From the NCBI GenBank assembly GCA_041394885.1, contig JAWKHI010000024.1:43079-107078 (forward strand): a stretch of 64,000 nt of DNA, given 5' to 3'. Position 1 is the stretch's first letter. Each line of letters starts with the position of its first letter. Below, piece after piece: positions 42,563 to 51,885 of the stretch. Both the position numbers and the translations under genes were made by a program. The notes below the pieces were generated by a model. The model worked only from the letters and a program-made list of their open reading frames with translations, ran no database searches and was not told where the DNA came from. The stretch comes from DSOI01 sp041394885. Its GTDB lineage: Bacteria > Acidobacteriota > Terriglobia > Bryobacterales > Bryobacteraceae.

Positions 42563-44494
42563 TCAGCGGCGGAGGATGGGCCAGAGGCTGGCGAAATCGT
42601 CGGTCCAGCGAATCTCGCGCCCGGTGGACGGCGTACCGCCCGGGGTGAGATGCATCCATGTGGCCGCGTACGCGCCTTGCGACGGATCCGCCGGCGAATC
42701 GATGCGGCGGGCGTTGAACCCGATCGAGCGCGCCAAGCCACGGATGACGGGCTCCAGATCCAGCGCTCGATTGGAAATGTGGATCAGCAGGTGGCCACCG
42801 GGCGCTAGGTGGCGTTTGTAAAGGACGGCACATTCGGCGGTCAGCAAATGCGTGGGAATGGCGTCGCTCGTAAACGCATCCACCACGAACAGATCGTAGT
42901 TCTGCGGAGGCTCGGCGGCTAGCAGCAGCCGGGCATCGCCGGCCAGGATCTCGGGCGGGGACTGCGCCTGAGCGGCGTAGGTGAAATGCTGGCTCGACAT
43001 CGCGATGACGTCGGGGTTGATCTCGTAGAAACGAAACCGGTCCCCGGGGCGGGCGTATCGGGCGAGCGTTCCAGCGCCGAGCCCTATGATGCCGACGCGT
43101 AGAGGGCCCGCCTCGCGGCGCGGATGGTTCTCGAGCGCCAGACCCACACCGCTGGCCCAGCCGAAATAGGACGTCGGCGTGCGGCGGCGCGACGCCTCGA
43201 GAAACTGAAACCCATGCGTGGTTGCGCCGTGGGTGAGCATTCGCCGGCGGCCTTGTTCGTCATTTTTCTCCGTCACGCGGAGCACTCCGTAGAAATTGCG
43301 GCGCTGGTCGATGACTCCGGAGGAACCGGTGTCGAACATCAGTAGGGGAACCACGGCGGAAAAGGCGAGCCCGGTGGATGCCGCGCGCAGCAGCGGCGGC
43401 ATGGTCCACAGGGAAACAATCTGTCCGGTGCGCCAGCGTTGCAGGAGCGTGGCGGCGGCGCACAGCGCCAGCAGGATCGGAAATTCCGCGTAGGTGCGGA
43501 AAAGCAGCGGCGCCAGCAGCCCGACAAAAATGCCGCCGAGGGCGCCGCCGAGGGCGACCGCGATGTAGAACCGGGTGAGGTTGCTAGCCGCGGGCCGCGT
43601 ACGCGCCAACTCCCCGTGCACCAGCATCAGGCAGACGAATAGTGTGATGGCGTAGACGGCAAGGAGCAGCCAAAGGTTGAAGTTCGCGCCCACCACCCAC
43701 AACGCCGATGTCACCGGAATCGCCACCGAGGCGAACAAAGCGTAGGCGCGCGGATCGTAGCGGCGCGGGTGATCGAAGCACAGCGTGAACGACAGCAGGT
43801 ATAGCACCAGCGGGATCACCCACAGGAACGGGAACGACGCGATCTCCTGACACATCTGGTTGGTGGTGGCGACCAGCAATCCGGATCCAGCCGCCGCCAG
43901 CAGCGTCCACGACGCGAAATCGCGCGGGCTCACCGCCCCATCGCCGCTCTCGAGCACCTTGTATTGGCGGGGTGACGCCGCGATCAGGCATACCACGAAC
44001 ACCGCATACATGGCCGACCATGCGTAGAGTTGGACACGTAGCGTGACCCACGGCTCAATGAGAAACGGATACGCGAGCAGGGCGGTGAGCGAAGCCAGAT
44101 TGGAGAGCGCGTAGAGCCGGTAAGGGTTTTCGAGATTGGACCATCGCTGCAGCAGCGGAGACGTGGTGGCGAGGACGAAGTACGGCAATCCGATGATGGT
44201 CCCGAGCGCCATCATCAGCGCCCAAGTGGGCGATGTACCGGCTGCCTGGGCGCTGGGCGCCGCATGCATCATCGGCAGCGCGGCCAGTGACAACACCGCC
44301 AGCGCTTTGTGCCAGCGCGGCCGCGTCCAGTGCGCGTAGACGTATCCGCCGAGCAGCAGGGATTGGAAAAACAGCAGGCATACGGTCCAGACCGAGGAAG
44401 CTCCGCCAAACACCGGAAGCAGGAGTTTGGCGAGCGCGGGCTGGATCGAGAACAGTAGGAATGCGCCAATGGCGACGGTGGCGGCTTGCAGCAC
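42563..44494 (-). CDS. Membrane-fused spermidine synthase-like protein
   Basis: A 643-residue protein. About 11 to 12 hydrophobic helices fill residues 1-400, with PALAKLLLPVFGGASSVWTVCL at the start. A soluble Rossmann methyltransferase-like domain follows, with GLGAGTLARYARPG (motif I), FYEINPDVIAMS, DARLLLAAEP and FVVDAFTSDAIPTHLLT. This layout is known as fused MFS/spermidine synthase. The VDAFTSD stretch replaces the usual DxxDP-type active site, so polyamine synthesis is doubtful. It stands alone on the minus strand. Confidence 0.82.
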   Translation of the reverse strand: MLQAATVAIGAFLLFSIQPALAKLLLPVFGGASSVWTVCLLFFQSLLLGGYVYAHWTRPRWHKALAVLSLAALPMMHAAPSAQAAGTSPTWALMMALGTIIGLPYFVLATTSPLLQRWSNLENPYRLYALSNLASLTALLAYPFLIEPWVTLRVQLYAWSAMYAVFVVCLIAASPRQYKVLESGDGAVSPRDFASWTLLAAAGSGLLVATTNQMCQEIASFPFLWVIPLVLYLLSFTLCFDHPRRYDPRAYALFASVAIPVTSALWVVGANFNLWLLLAVYAITLFVCLMLVHGELARTRPAASNLTRFYIAVALGGALGGIFVGLLAPLLFRTYAEFPILLALCAAATLLQRWRTGQIVSLWTMPPLLRAASTGLAFSAVVPLLMFDTGSSGVIDQRRNFYGVLRVTEKNDEQGRRRMLTHGATTHGFQFLEASRRRTPTSYFGWASGVGLALENHPRREAGPLRVGIIGLGAGTLARYARPGDRFRFYEINPDVIAMSSQHFTYAAQAQSPPEILAGDARLLLAAEPPQNYDLFVVDAFTSDAIPTHLLTAECAVLYKRHLAPGGHLLIHISNRALDLEPVIRGLARSIGFNARRIDSPADPSQGAYAATWMHLTPGGTPSTGREIRWTDDFASLWPILRR

Positions 44495-44562
44495 GAGAAT
44501 CTATATTTTAGTTCAAGGTTTGGCGGCCGGTTCCGATAAGAGCTGAAAGGAAGTTTGCGGAA

Positions 44563-44805
44563 TTGATAACAGGAATCGCCCTGCAGGGCTCGGTTCAGGC
44601 GCAAGGGCGTGTGGAACAGGTGGCCTGCAAATCTGCAGCTGGCGTAGCGCCGCCCGCATCCAACACCGCCGAAGCGGGCGACCACGTCGACCTCAGCCGC
44701 GATATCACCGAATTGCTGGTGGCGCGCGAAAGCTTCGAAGCCAATATCAAAGTGCTCGAAACCATCGACGAGATCGACGGCCACGTACTTGACCTGCTTG
44801 CCTGA
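44563..44805 (+). CDS. Miniature flagellar rod-like protein (FlgB/FlgC-type ends)
   Basis: An 80-residue protein from TTG 44563, with AAAGGAAG 9 nt upstream. The N-terminus (ITGIALQGSVQAQGRVEQVA) resembles the N-terminal coil of flagellar rod and hook proteins, which is usually followed by NNVAN. The C-terminus (DLSRDITELLVARESFEANI, then KVLETIDEIDG) closely matches the conserved C-terminal coil of FlgB, FlgC and FlgG (VDLxxEMVxMxxAQRAYEAN). The middle domain of 50 or more residues is missing, so only the two coils remain. No flagellar gene is in the window. Confidence 0.6.
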   Translation: MITGIALQGSVQAQGRVEQVACKSAAGVAPPASNTAEAGDHVDLSRDITELLVARESFEANIKVLETIDEIDGHVLDLLA

Positions 44806-44806
44806 T

Positions 44807-45169
44807 TCACCGCCGCCCCGCCGCCGCATGCCCGAGCCATACCCCTGCCAGGCACAATCCGAGTTGCAGAGCCACGTACGCAATAGCCTTGCCCGCCTCG
44901 CCCGCGCGCAACATGTTTAGCGTGTCCAGACTGAATGTGGAAAACGTCGTGAAACCACCGCATATTCCCGTCATCACGAAATACCGCGCCTCCATCGACG
45001 TCGGAGGGCTTGTGCCCGCGAACCACCCGATCACGCCGCTCCCCAACAGATTCACCACCACGGTTCCCCACGGAAAACTATCCGCACCCAAGCGTGTGAG
45101 AAGCAGATAGATCGCCAGACGCCCCACTCCGCCCAGCGCGCTCCCCGCGGCCACCAGCAGCCACGGCAT
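44807..45169 (-). CDS. crcB: Fluoride efflux channel CrcB/FluC
   Basis: A 120-residue four-helix membrane protein of the Fluc family. The conserved GALGR-like start is SALGGVGRLAIYLLL, then WGTVVVNLLGSGVIGW, and the signature GICGGFTTFSTFSLD is intact. Two copies assemble antiparallel to form a fluoride-selective channel. Its ATG shares a base with the glgC stop (TAATG), so it is translated from the glgC transcript. No fluoride riboswitch can precede it in this position. Confidence 0.95.
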   Translation of the reverse strand: MPWLLVAAGSALGGVGRLAIYLLLTRLGADSFPWGTVVVNLLGSGVIGWFAGTSPPTSMEARYFVMTGICGGFTTFSTFSLDTLNMLRAGEAGKAIAYVALQLGLCLAGVWLGHAAAGRR

Positions 45170-46422
45170 TACAAGTTCAGCGTCGAGATGTCCACCGAAG
45201 ACCGGCGGCCTTCCACCACCACGATGCCGGATTCGGTCACGTGATACAGCTTGCGGTCATTGGCCAGATCGTAGCCGATTTGCGCATCCTCCGGCACCCG
45301 CGCGTTCTTGTCGAGAATCGCCCGCCGCACCCGTGCCCGGCGCCCGATGTCGCAGTTGTCGAACACGATGGAATCCTCCACCACCGCGCCGGTATGGATC
45401 CGGACGCCGCGCCCGATGATGCTGTTGAGAGCCCGCCCGCCGGAGAGAATCGCCCCGGCGCACACAATCGAATCCACGGCCTCTCCGCGGCGTCCCTCTT
45501 CGTTGAAGGTAAACTTCGGCGGCGGATCGTCGTAGCTGGCGGTGCGTAGCGGCCAACGCCGGTTATAAAGATTCAGCAGCGGTGACACGTGACGCATGTC
45601 CATTTGCGCTTCGTAGTAGGCGTCCAGGGTCCCCACGTCACGCCAGTAGCACGGCGAATCCGGCGGGTCTCCCGGAATCCGGTTGGTCTGGAAATCGTAG
45701 GCGTACATGGACGACCGTCCGATCATCGACGGCAGAATGTCTCGCCCGAAATCGTGCGACGAATTTTCGCGAGCCGCGTCCGTGTACAGTTCCTTCAGCA
45801 ACGCGCGGGCGGAAAAAATGTAGTTCCCCATCGACGCGTACACGCGTTCGGAATCGCCGGGCATGGTGGGAGCGTCGGCGCGCTTTTCATGGAAGCCGAC
45901 GATCTGCCCGTCGGCGGACGTCTCGATCACGCCGAACTCACGGGCTTCGCTCTTTGGCACAGGAATCGCGGAAACGGTGACATCGGCGCGGTGGCGTTCG
46001 TGAAACTCGATCATGTCGCGGATGTTCATACGGTAGACGTGATCGGCGCCGAAGATGGCCACCAAATGCGGATCAGACTGTTCGATGAGGTTGACGTTCT
46101 GGTAGATGGCGTCCGCGGTGCCCTGATACCACGCTTCGTTTTCTGACCGCATCTGCGCCGGCACCGGAATAATGAAGTGGTTCTTGAGCATTCCGGTGGA
46201 TTCCCACCCATCCCGCAAATGCTGCAACAGGGATTGGCTCTTGAACTGAATCAGGACGTAGGTGGAATAGATCCCCGAATTCACGAGGTTCGAGAGCACG
46301 AAATCCACGATCCGGTACTGCCCTCCGAAAGGAACCGCGGGTTTGGCCCGTTCCTTCGTGAGCGGGTATAGCCGTGTACCCTTTCCACCGGCCAGGACGA
46401 AAGCTAGGACACGTAACTGCAT
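45169..46422 (-). CDS. glgC: Glucose-1-phosphate adenylyltransferase
   Basis: A 417-residue ADP-glucose pyrophosphorylase, the first committed step of glycogen synthesis. ATG 46422 is chosen because the family signature FVLAGGKGTRLYPLT follows directly; longer in-frame starts add no homologous sequence. Other hallmarks are the regulatory-region motif KPAVPFGGQYRIVDFVLSN, YQGTADAIYQN, FGADHVYRM and the C-terminal left-handed beta-helix (SIIGRGVRIHTGAVVEDSIV). It is followed by crcB in the same operon. No other glycogen gene is in the window. Confidence 0.96.
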   Translation of the reverse strand: MQLRVLAFVLAGGKGTRLYPLTKERAKPAVPFGGQYRIVDFVLSNLVNSGIYSTYVLIQFKSQSLLQHLRDGWESTGMLKNHFIIPVPAQMRSENEAWYQGTADAIYQNVNLIEQSDPHLVAIFGADHVYRMNIRDMIEFHERHRADVTVSAIPVPKSEAREFGVIETSADGQIVGFHEKRADAPTMPGDSERVYASMGNYIFSARALLKELYTDAARENSSHDFGRDILPSMIGRSSMYAYDFQTNRIPGDPPDSPCYWRDVGTLDAYYEAQMDMRHVSPLLNLYNRRWPLRTASYDDPPPKFTFNEEGRRGEAVDSIVCAGAILSGGRALNSIIGRGVRIHTGAVVEDSIVFDNCDIGRRARVRRAILDKNARVPEDAQIGYDLANDRKLYHVTESGIVVVEGRRSSVDISTLNL

Positions 46423-46459
46423 GGTTGAGATAGACTTTGACCTTCCATCGTATCGCAAC

Positions 46460-49400
46460 CTAAGGTTGCAGCGTGATGAATACTCCCGTTTGGGCCGGCA
46501 CGCCGTCCACGGCCATCTCGACGGCCTGATCGCCGCTGAGCCCGCCCGGGGCCACCACGTTGATCTGGAACAGGCCGTTCGACACCATGCCCGCGAAGGT
46601 GACACCGGCTGGGCGCCCGCCAATGCGGACCGTCAGCGTGCCGAGCAGACGCGCCACCGACGGGAGAATGACGCCGCTATCGGGCGCGCCCTCCACCGGA
46701 CCGAATCCGCTCCCGAAAAACGAGATGGAATCGCCCGCGCGAACACCGCGCGTCGTCAGCCCGGGGAACAGCCCCGGCCGTCCCACGAACGTTCCGTCGG
46801 CGTGTACCGCCGCCGCGTAGCGTCGCCCGTCGGGATCGAACACGAACAAGGCTGGCGTCACCCGTGATTTCTGCGCCTGCGTCACCGTCACGCCGCGCGA
46901 ATTGGTGACTCGCACCTCCACCGTTCCGGTGGCCGGATCGTCGGGCGCGAGCACATTCAATTGCCGCGGACTGATGAAGTATACGTACGCGGCACGGCCG
47001 TTGATGGTAACACTCACGCCGTCCAACTGAGTGGGCAGGCGTGTGCCCGCAAAATCAGACCCCATCCAGATACGCGTGGAATCGGAAAGGTTTTCACCCT
47101 GGATCGTCACCCAGGATCCGCCCGAGATACCGGCCCGGAAGCTGGCTCCGTTCACCACGCCGCCGGCCGGGATGCTCGGCCCACCGGCGGCGCTTCCACC
47201 TCCGCCGCCCGGGCTGCCGGTCTCCGCCGTCAGCGTAACTTCCGCCGCGGAGGCGGAGAAGTTCGCCACAGCGATGTAGTAGGTGGCGTTAACGGCCAGC
47301 GCCGGGAAACTCGCCGGCGTGATCTCCAGGCGCGGACGCCGCGACGGCGCCAACACGAAGTCGAAGAGCGGCTCGCCGTCGCGGATCTCGATGGCCGTGC
47401 GGGCCCGCACAAACACCAGGACGTCGTTGGACGAAGCCGCGTTCACCGTCAGCCGGGTTGCCCCGGCGGGTACAGCGATCGAATACTGCTGCGCTCCCAG
47501 CACACCCGATCCCGGGGCAGCCGCGCCCACGGTGGCGCGCGTGGCGGCGCCTGCCGTCAGAGCAATCACTCTGGTATCGGCCACCGCTTCGCTCGACACC
47601 GTCGCGGTGAGTGTGAACCGCGCGAGCTGATTCTCGTCGCGATTGAATACGGAGAAATAGTAAGTTCCCGCCTGCAGCGCCGGCTTGGTCAACCGGCTGA
47701 TGGTGAGCGATTCGGTGTTTCCCCCCGTTGCCGCGAACGAGTCGCTCAGCGGCACGCCGATATCGGTGGGCAGCACCGGCTGGCCGAAACTGGCATAGAG
47801 ATCCACATCGGCGGACCCTTCGAGCGACACCCGCAGCGTGGTGGCGCCCTGCGGCACGCGGATGGAAAACTGCCGCGCGTTCATCAGCGGCCCCGGCGGC
47901 ATCGATCCGGTTACGGCCTGGCCGCTTGCCAGCGCCACCAACGGAATCGGCTGCCGCTCCCCGAGCGTCTCCACCGCGGCGGCCACCTGATATCGCTGGG
48001 CACTCTCGGTGCAGTTGGCCACCGCGAGATAGTAGATTCCGGCCTGCAGTTCCGGGGTGCTCTGCGCCGTGATCGATCCGCGCACTTGCGTCCCGCGTTC
48101 GGACCGGTATTCCGCCTGCGCCTGATTGTTCACCACCGCCACCGGCCGGCGGTAGCGGATGAATAGTTGCGCCGTGGCCTGGGCGGCCATCGCCACCGAA
48201 AGCGTCGAGCCGTTGGCGGGCACCTCCACGCGATACTGATTCGCATCGTCGAGCAGGCAAGACGTCGCCGAGGCCGCATCCAGTTGCCCGGTCCGCGGCT
48301 GGCCGTCGCCAATATCGCTGGCTTGAAATGCAGCCAATCCTTCGTTGGAAAAGATCCCGCGCCCCGCCATCACGTTGATCACCTCATCGCGCGCCGCATC
48401 GCCGTAGAGGGCACGCGCCGCCGTCGCCGCCGAGACCGCCGCCACGAAATAGCCCGCGCTGCCCCGCATCCCCAGCAGCGCTCCCAGCGCGATCCGGTCC
48501 GCGCGCTCCGCGCCCATACGCTTGCGCAGATCCCACAGCGCGCCGCTCCAGATCAAGCTTCCGCTATGGACCTCGGTGACGTAGTCCCGCGGATAGCGGG
48601 CCGCATTTTCGGAGGTGCGCAAATAGGGCAGCCCCGGGAGAAATGCCTGCACGCCGAATTCGCCGGTGTTGGGATCGTTCTGAAAGCTGTTGGAGAAGTA
48701 GTCGCCGTAGCCTTCATTAAGCGCGCCGAACTCGAGCGACTGCTCGTCGCCGATCACCGCGTTGACCACCGCATGCGTATACTCGTGGAAAATCACGTCC
48801 ACATCCCAGGTGAGGTCAATGTCGCGCGGGCCTGACGGGGCAAAGAAAATTCCGCCGCGCCCGCTAAAGCTGGCGGGATTGAAAAAGGGGCCGCCCTTGA
48901 AAGCATCCGGAAAATAGACCACACCATCCACCGGCCGGTCCAGACCATCGAACCCGAGCGCGCGAAAACGCGCATGCGCGCGGTCGATCCCCCAGTACAA
49001 CTGGGCCTCGTCGAAGCGCAGTTCTTCTGTGGAATAGACGAAATTGCCCTGCGCATCGGCCTGCGCCAACTGCACCACGGTGTTGGGTGCCACTTGTCCG
49101 CGGATGGCCGGCACCGACGAAAAGATACGGGCGAACTCCCCGGTCAGGAAGCCGCCGCCGCCCAGATTGGGCAACGACACGCGCTCCAGTTGCCCGCGGT
49201 CTTGCACCGGATTCCGGACGAAGACGTTGGCATCGGCGCGATGGACCAGGTCGCGTTCCTTTAGGATGCCTCCGCTACGCGCATCCACCACGTACTCCCA
49301 TCCGCCAGCGGGCTTGGCCACCTCGATGGTCCACCGGTACGCCGGCGTCAAACGATCGCCTTGCGGAAACCAGATCCTTTCGGCCCCGCTGGCACGCATC

Positions 49401-49924
49401 CCGATTTCGGCCGGCCAGAGCTGGCGCCGATGCGCGGCAACGCTTTCAAACGCTCGGGCTGGCTCCAACGGCCATCCACCCGCTTCAATGAGGTCTCCAT
49501 GAGTGTCCCGCGCTACCTGCAGGACACGGTTCTGCGCGTCAAGCAGCAGCACCGTTTCGCCGCCGTAGACACGGACGCCGTCGACTTCGGTCCGGAATCG
49601 CACGGCGCGCAAACCGTCCCACTCGCTCGACGCCGTCACCACGTGACGCCTCCCGCCGCTCAGATCGCTTTCGACGAACGCATTCGCGGCGTCCCTGGCG
49701 CTCCCCGTGCGCGCCGGCGACAAGATTCCCGCAACCACGCGGGTTCGGCCAAGCGCATCGACCTCCGCGAACGGTGGCGCGCCTCCCGCCACGGGCTGGC
49801 GGCGCCGGGCGGCGGTAACACTAGCCCCGGGGTCGCCCACTCGCATAGGAACCAACTGCGCCGGCCCAACAGCCGCCATCACGGTCAGCGCGCAGACGGC
49901 GCGGATGAGGCATCGCATTTCCAT
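46460..49924 (-). CDS. M4/fungalysin-like metalloprotease with PPC-like and TIGR03437 domains
   Basis: A 1154-residue exported protease, start at ATG 49924 (ATG 49918 is also possible). A signal peptide ending GPAQL is followed by a long propeptide, then a peptidase domain with HEYTH (380-384) and the distal zinc ligand Glu404 in NEGYGDYFS. The catalytic Glu381 is present. Three PPC-like beta repeats (each with LQAGxYYxxVxN) fill about residues 560-900. The last 230 residues are a TIGR03437 domain with VNGASFRAGISGGSWVTIQG and SFFGSGFGPVEG. It acts outside the cytoplasm, probably degrading proteins. Confidence 0.88.
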   Translation of the reverse strand: MEMRCLIRAVCALTVMAAVGPAQLVPMRVGDPGASVTAARRRQPVAGGAPPFAEVDALGRTRVVAGILSPARTGSARDAANAFVESDLSGGRRHVVTASSEWDGLRAVRFRTEVDGVRVYGGETVLLLDAQNRVLQVARDTHGDLIEAGGWPLEPARAFESVAAHRRQLWPAEIGMRASGAERIWFPQGDRLTPAYRWTIEVAKPAGGWEYVVDARSGGILKERDLVHRADANVFVRNPVQDRGQLERVSLPNLGGGGFLTGEFARIFSSVPAIRGQVAPNTVVQLAQADAQGNFVYSTEELRFDEAQLYWGIDRAHARFRALGFDGLDRPVDGVVYFPDAFKGGPFFNPASFSGRGGIFFAPSGPRDIDLTWDVDVIFHEYTHAVVNAVIGDEQSLEFGALNEGYGDYFSNSFQNDPNTGEFGVQAFLPGLPYLRTSENAARYPRDYVTEVHSGSLIWSGALWDLRKRMGAERADRIALGALLGMRGSAGYFVAAVSAATAARALYGDAARDEVINVMAGRGIFSNEGLAAFQASDIGDGQPRTGQLDAASATSCLLDDANQYRVEVPANGSTLSVAMAAQATAQLFIRYRRPVAVVNNQAQAEYRSERGTQVRGSITAQSTPELQAGIYYLAVANCTESAQRYQVAAAVETLGERQPIPLVALASGQAVTGSMPPGPLMNARQFSIRVPQGATTLRVSLEGSADVDLYASFGQPVLPTDIGVPLSDSFAATGGNTESLTISRLTKPALQAGTYYFSVFNRDENQLARFTLTATVSSEAVADTRVIALTAGAATRATVGAAAPGSGVLGAQQYSIAVPAGATRLTVNAASSNDVLVFVRARTAIEIRDGEPLFDFVLAPSRRPRLEITPASFPALAVNATYYIAVANFSASAAEVTLTAETGSPGGGGGSAAGGPSIPAGGVVNGASFRAGISGGSWVTIQGENLSDSTRIWMGSDFAGTRLPTQLDGVSVTINGRAAYVYFISPRQLNVLAPDDPATGTVEVRVTNSRGVTVTQAQKSRVTPALFVFDPDGRRYAAAVHADGTFVGRPGLFPGLTTRGVRAGDSISFFGSGFGPVEGAPDSGVILPSVARLLGTLTVRIGGRPAGVTFAGMVSNGLFQINVVAPGGLSGDQAVEMAVDGVPAQTGVFITLQP

Positions 49925-49974
49925 CCCAGTCAGTTTACGGCATGGCGGCCCACCCACCGCCCGCGGAGCCCGGC

Positions 49975-51822
49975 CTACAGAGCCAAATAGGCAGCCCGCG
50001 CCGCGCGAATCCACTCGCCGCGCGTCTCGCCCTTCACCTCGCCGATCCCCATCTTGGCCCCCAACGCCATCCAGCGCGTCCGCGTGGCGCCGTTCAGCTC
50101 TCGCCCAAGCCCCGCTTCGTGATCCGGATACGCGTAGTAATATTGGCCCGAAAGATTCTCCCCCCGTTGCCCCGGACGCGCCGGCATCGGAGCAAGACCA
50201 TGAAGCCCGCCCAACGATCCCCACCACTGCACGGCCTCGAAATCGGCATCGCCGGGCCGGACGTCGGACACATAAATCGTCGCGGCTTTCGCCGACCATA
50301 GCCGCTCCTGCAGTTTCGGGACGCTCACCCGTTGCACCGTGGACCGCGCTTCCGCCACCTGATGCGCCGCGTGTCCGGCCGCCTGTCCCATCGCCATCCA
50401 GATCGGTTCCAGCCGCAGTGCGCAGAATCCCACATGCGAGGAACTGGCTGCCACCGGAACCAGCAGATTCGTCACATCCCTGGGAAGCAATGTGCCGTAG
50501 GGAATCTGGTAAGGCACAACGGACTTGTAGAACTCACCGGTGTGCTTGCCGCCGAACCGCGTGCCTTCGTGCGAGGTCCCATGGCAGTTGTGGCCGTAGT
50601 CACCCACCGCGATGGCGCTGGGATGCAGAATCGCGCGGGCATCGCCCTCGGCGTGAACCGTGTCGTTCTCCGTGTAGATGTGCATGCCCGTCATCCGGCG
50701 CGCTTCACGCACATAAAGTTGCGGCGGCAGATGGCCGGTTTCAGCAAATTCGTCCCTGCACCATCCCCACTCGCGCGCCTCGGCTCGGAATTTGTCCGGA
50801 ACCGCACCATCGTTTTGCAGGAACCACAGCAGGCCGGTATTCCATCGCATATGCGCGTCGAAGATGCGCTGGCGCTCCGCGTGGCCGCCCTCGGGCCATC
50901 CCGTGTTCTCGCCCGGCAACGATAGGCGCACCGCGCTGCGCGAGACGTCGTTGATATCGTACTTGCCATTCGGCAAAACCGGGACTTGCGCTTTGAAGAT
51001 GCAGCCGGATGGATAGTCGAAGATTCGTTGGATGCGCCCATCGGCAAGCAGCGGCAGTACGCCCACATAGTCCTCGCGCCGGTATCCCGGCGGCTTCACC
51101 GGAGTCACCCGGTTGGCCGGATCCTTCGTCGCCGCGAAACGAAAATTGTAGGCCTGCAACTGGCCGTCGGCATTCTCCGGCGCCAGGGACTCTCCGTATT
51201 CATTGCGGCCTTCGCGGCCCACCCGCCAGGCGACGCCCGCCGCCGCCATCAGGTCGCCTTCGTAGCTCGCGTCGATGAAGACCCGGGCCGTGATCGTGCG
51301 AGCCGTTGCTCCGGCCAACGATACGGCCGCGATCCGTCGCCCGGCGCCGTCCCCCTCCATCTTCACCCCGTCCAAACGTAAGCTCCGCTGCACATCGATC
51401 TTGTTCCGCTCAGCAAGCATCTGCTCGAACACGGATAGATTCACTTTCGGCTCGGCTTGCGTGCCGCGAAAGCAATCCGCCGCCTGTTGCGACTTCTCTC
51501 CGTAAGTGGACGCATAGTGGCGGAGCACTCGTTGACTGAAGTCCAGGTACGCGCCGCTCAGCCCTTCGAACGTCCGGAAGTCCGTGTGCGACAACCCCGA
51601 CGTCACCATGCCGCCGATGCGCGGGGTGGGATCGGCCAGCACCACGCGATCCCCGTCGCTGGCGGCGGCCAACGCGGCTGCGATGCCCGCCGGGGTCGCG
51701 CCATAGATCATCACATCGGCAGCGCTGTCCTCCACAGCCGTTAGCCGGGCGGAGGAACACGAGACCGCGCTCGCGGCCGCGGCGAGCGTCGTCGATTCAA
51801 GAAAACGCCGTCGATTCTGCAT
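49975..51822 (-). CDS. Tat-exported FAD-dependent oxidoreductase
   Basis: A 615-residue protein with a twin-arginine signal (NRRRFLEST). A Cys after SAVS may be a lipidation site instead. The FAD-binding start VMIYGATPAGIAAALAAA and a C-terminal TNLLVPVAASSSHVGFCALR resemble the FAD-dependent oxidoreductases common in Planctomycetes and Acidobacteriota. The middle has ARVFIDASYEGDLMAAAGV. Such proteins sit near sugar- or xenobiotic-degrading genes, but the substrate is unknown. ATG 51822 is chosen over an upstream start because the Tat motif begins four residues later. Confidence 0.85.
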   Translation of the reverse strand: MQNRRRFLESTTLAAAASAVSCSSARLTAVEDSAADVMIYGATPAGIAAALAAASDGDRVVLADPTPRIGGMVTSGLSHTDFRTFEGLSGAYLDFSQRVLRHYASTYGEKSQQAADCFRGTQAEPKVNLSVFEQMLAERNKIDVQRSLRLDGVKMEGDGAGRRIAAVSLAGATARTITARVFIDASYEGDLMAAAGVAWRVGREGRNEYGESLAPENADGQLQAYNFRFAATKDPANRVTPVKPPGYRREDYVGVLPLLADGRIQRIFDYPSGCIFKAQVPVLPNGKYDINDVSRSAVRLSLPGENTGWPEGGHAERQRIFDAHMRWNTGLLWFLQNDGAVPDKFRAEAREWGWCRDEFAETGHLPPQLYVREARRMTGMHIYTENDTVHAEGDARAILHPSAIAVGDYGHNCHGTSHEGTRFGGKHTGEFYKSVVPYQIPYGTLLPRDVTNLLVPVAASSSHVGFCALRLEPIWMAMGQAAGHAAHQVAEARSTVQRVSVPKLQERLWSAKAATIYVSDVRPGDADFEAVQWWGSLGGLHGLAPMPARPGQRGENLSGQYYYAYPDHEAGLGRELNGATRTRWMALGAKMGIGEVKGETRGEWIRAARAAYLAL

Positions 51823-51885
51823 CGGTTGACAGTATGTTACACCGCCCCCGTGCCGCACGGGCCCGATTGCCGATACGATGAGTCC

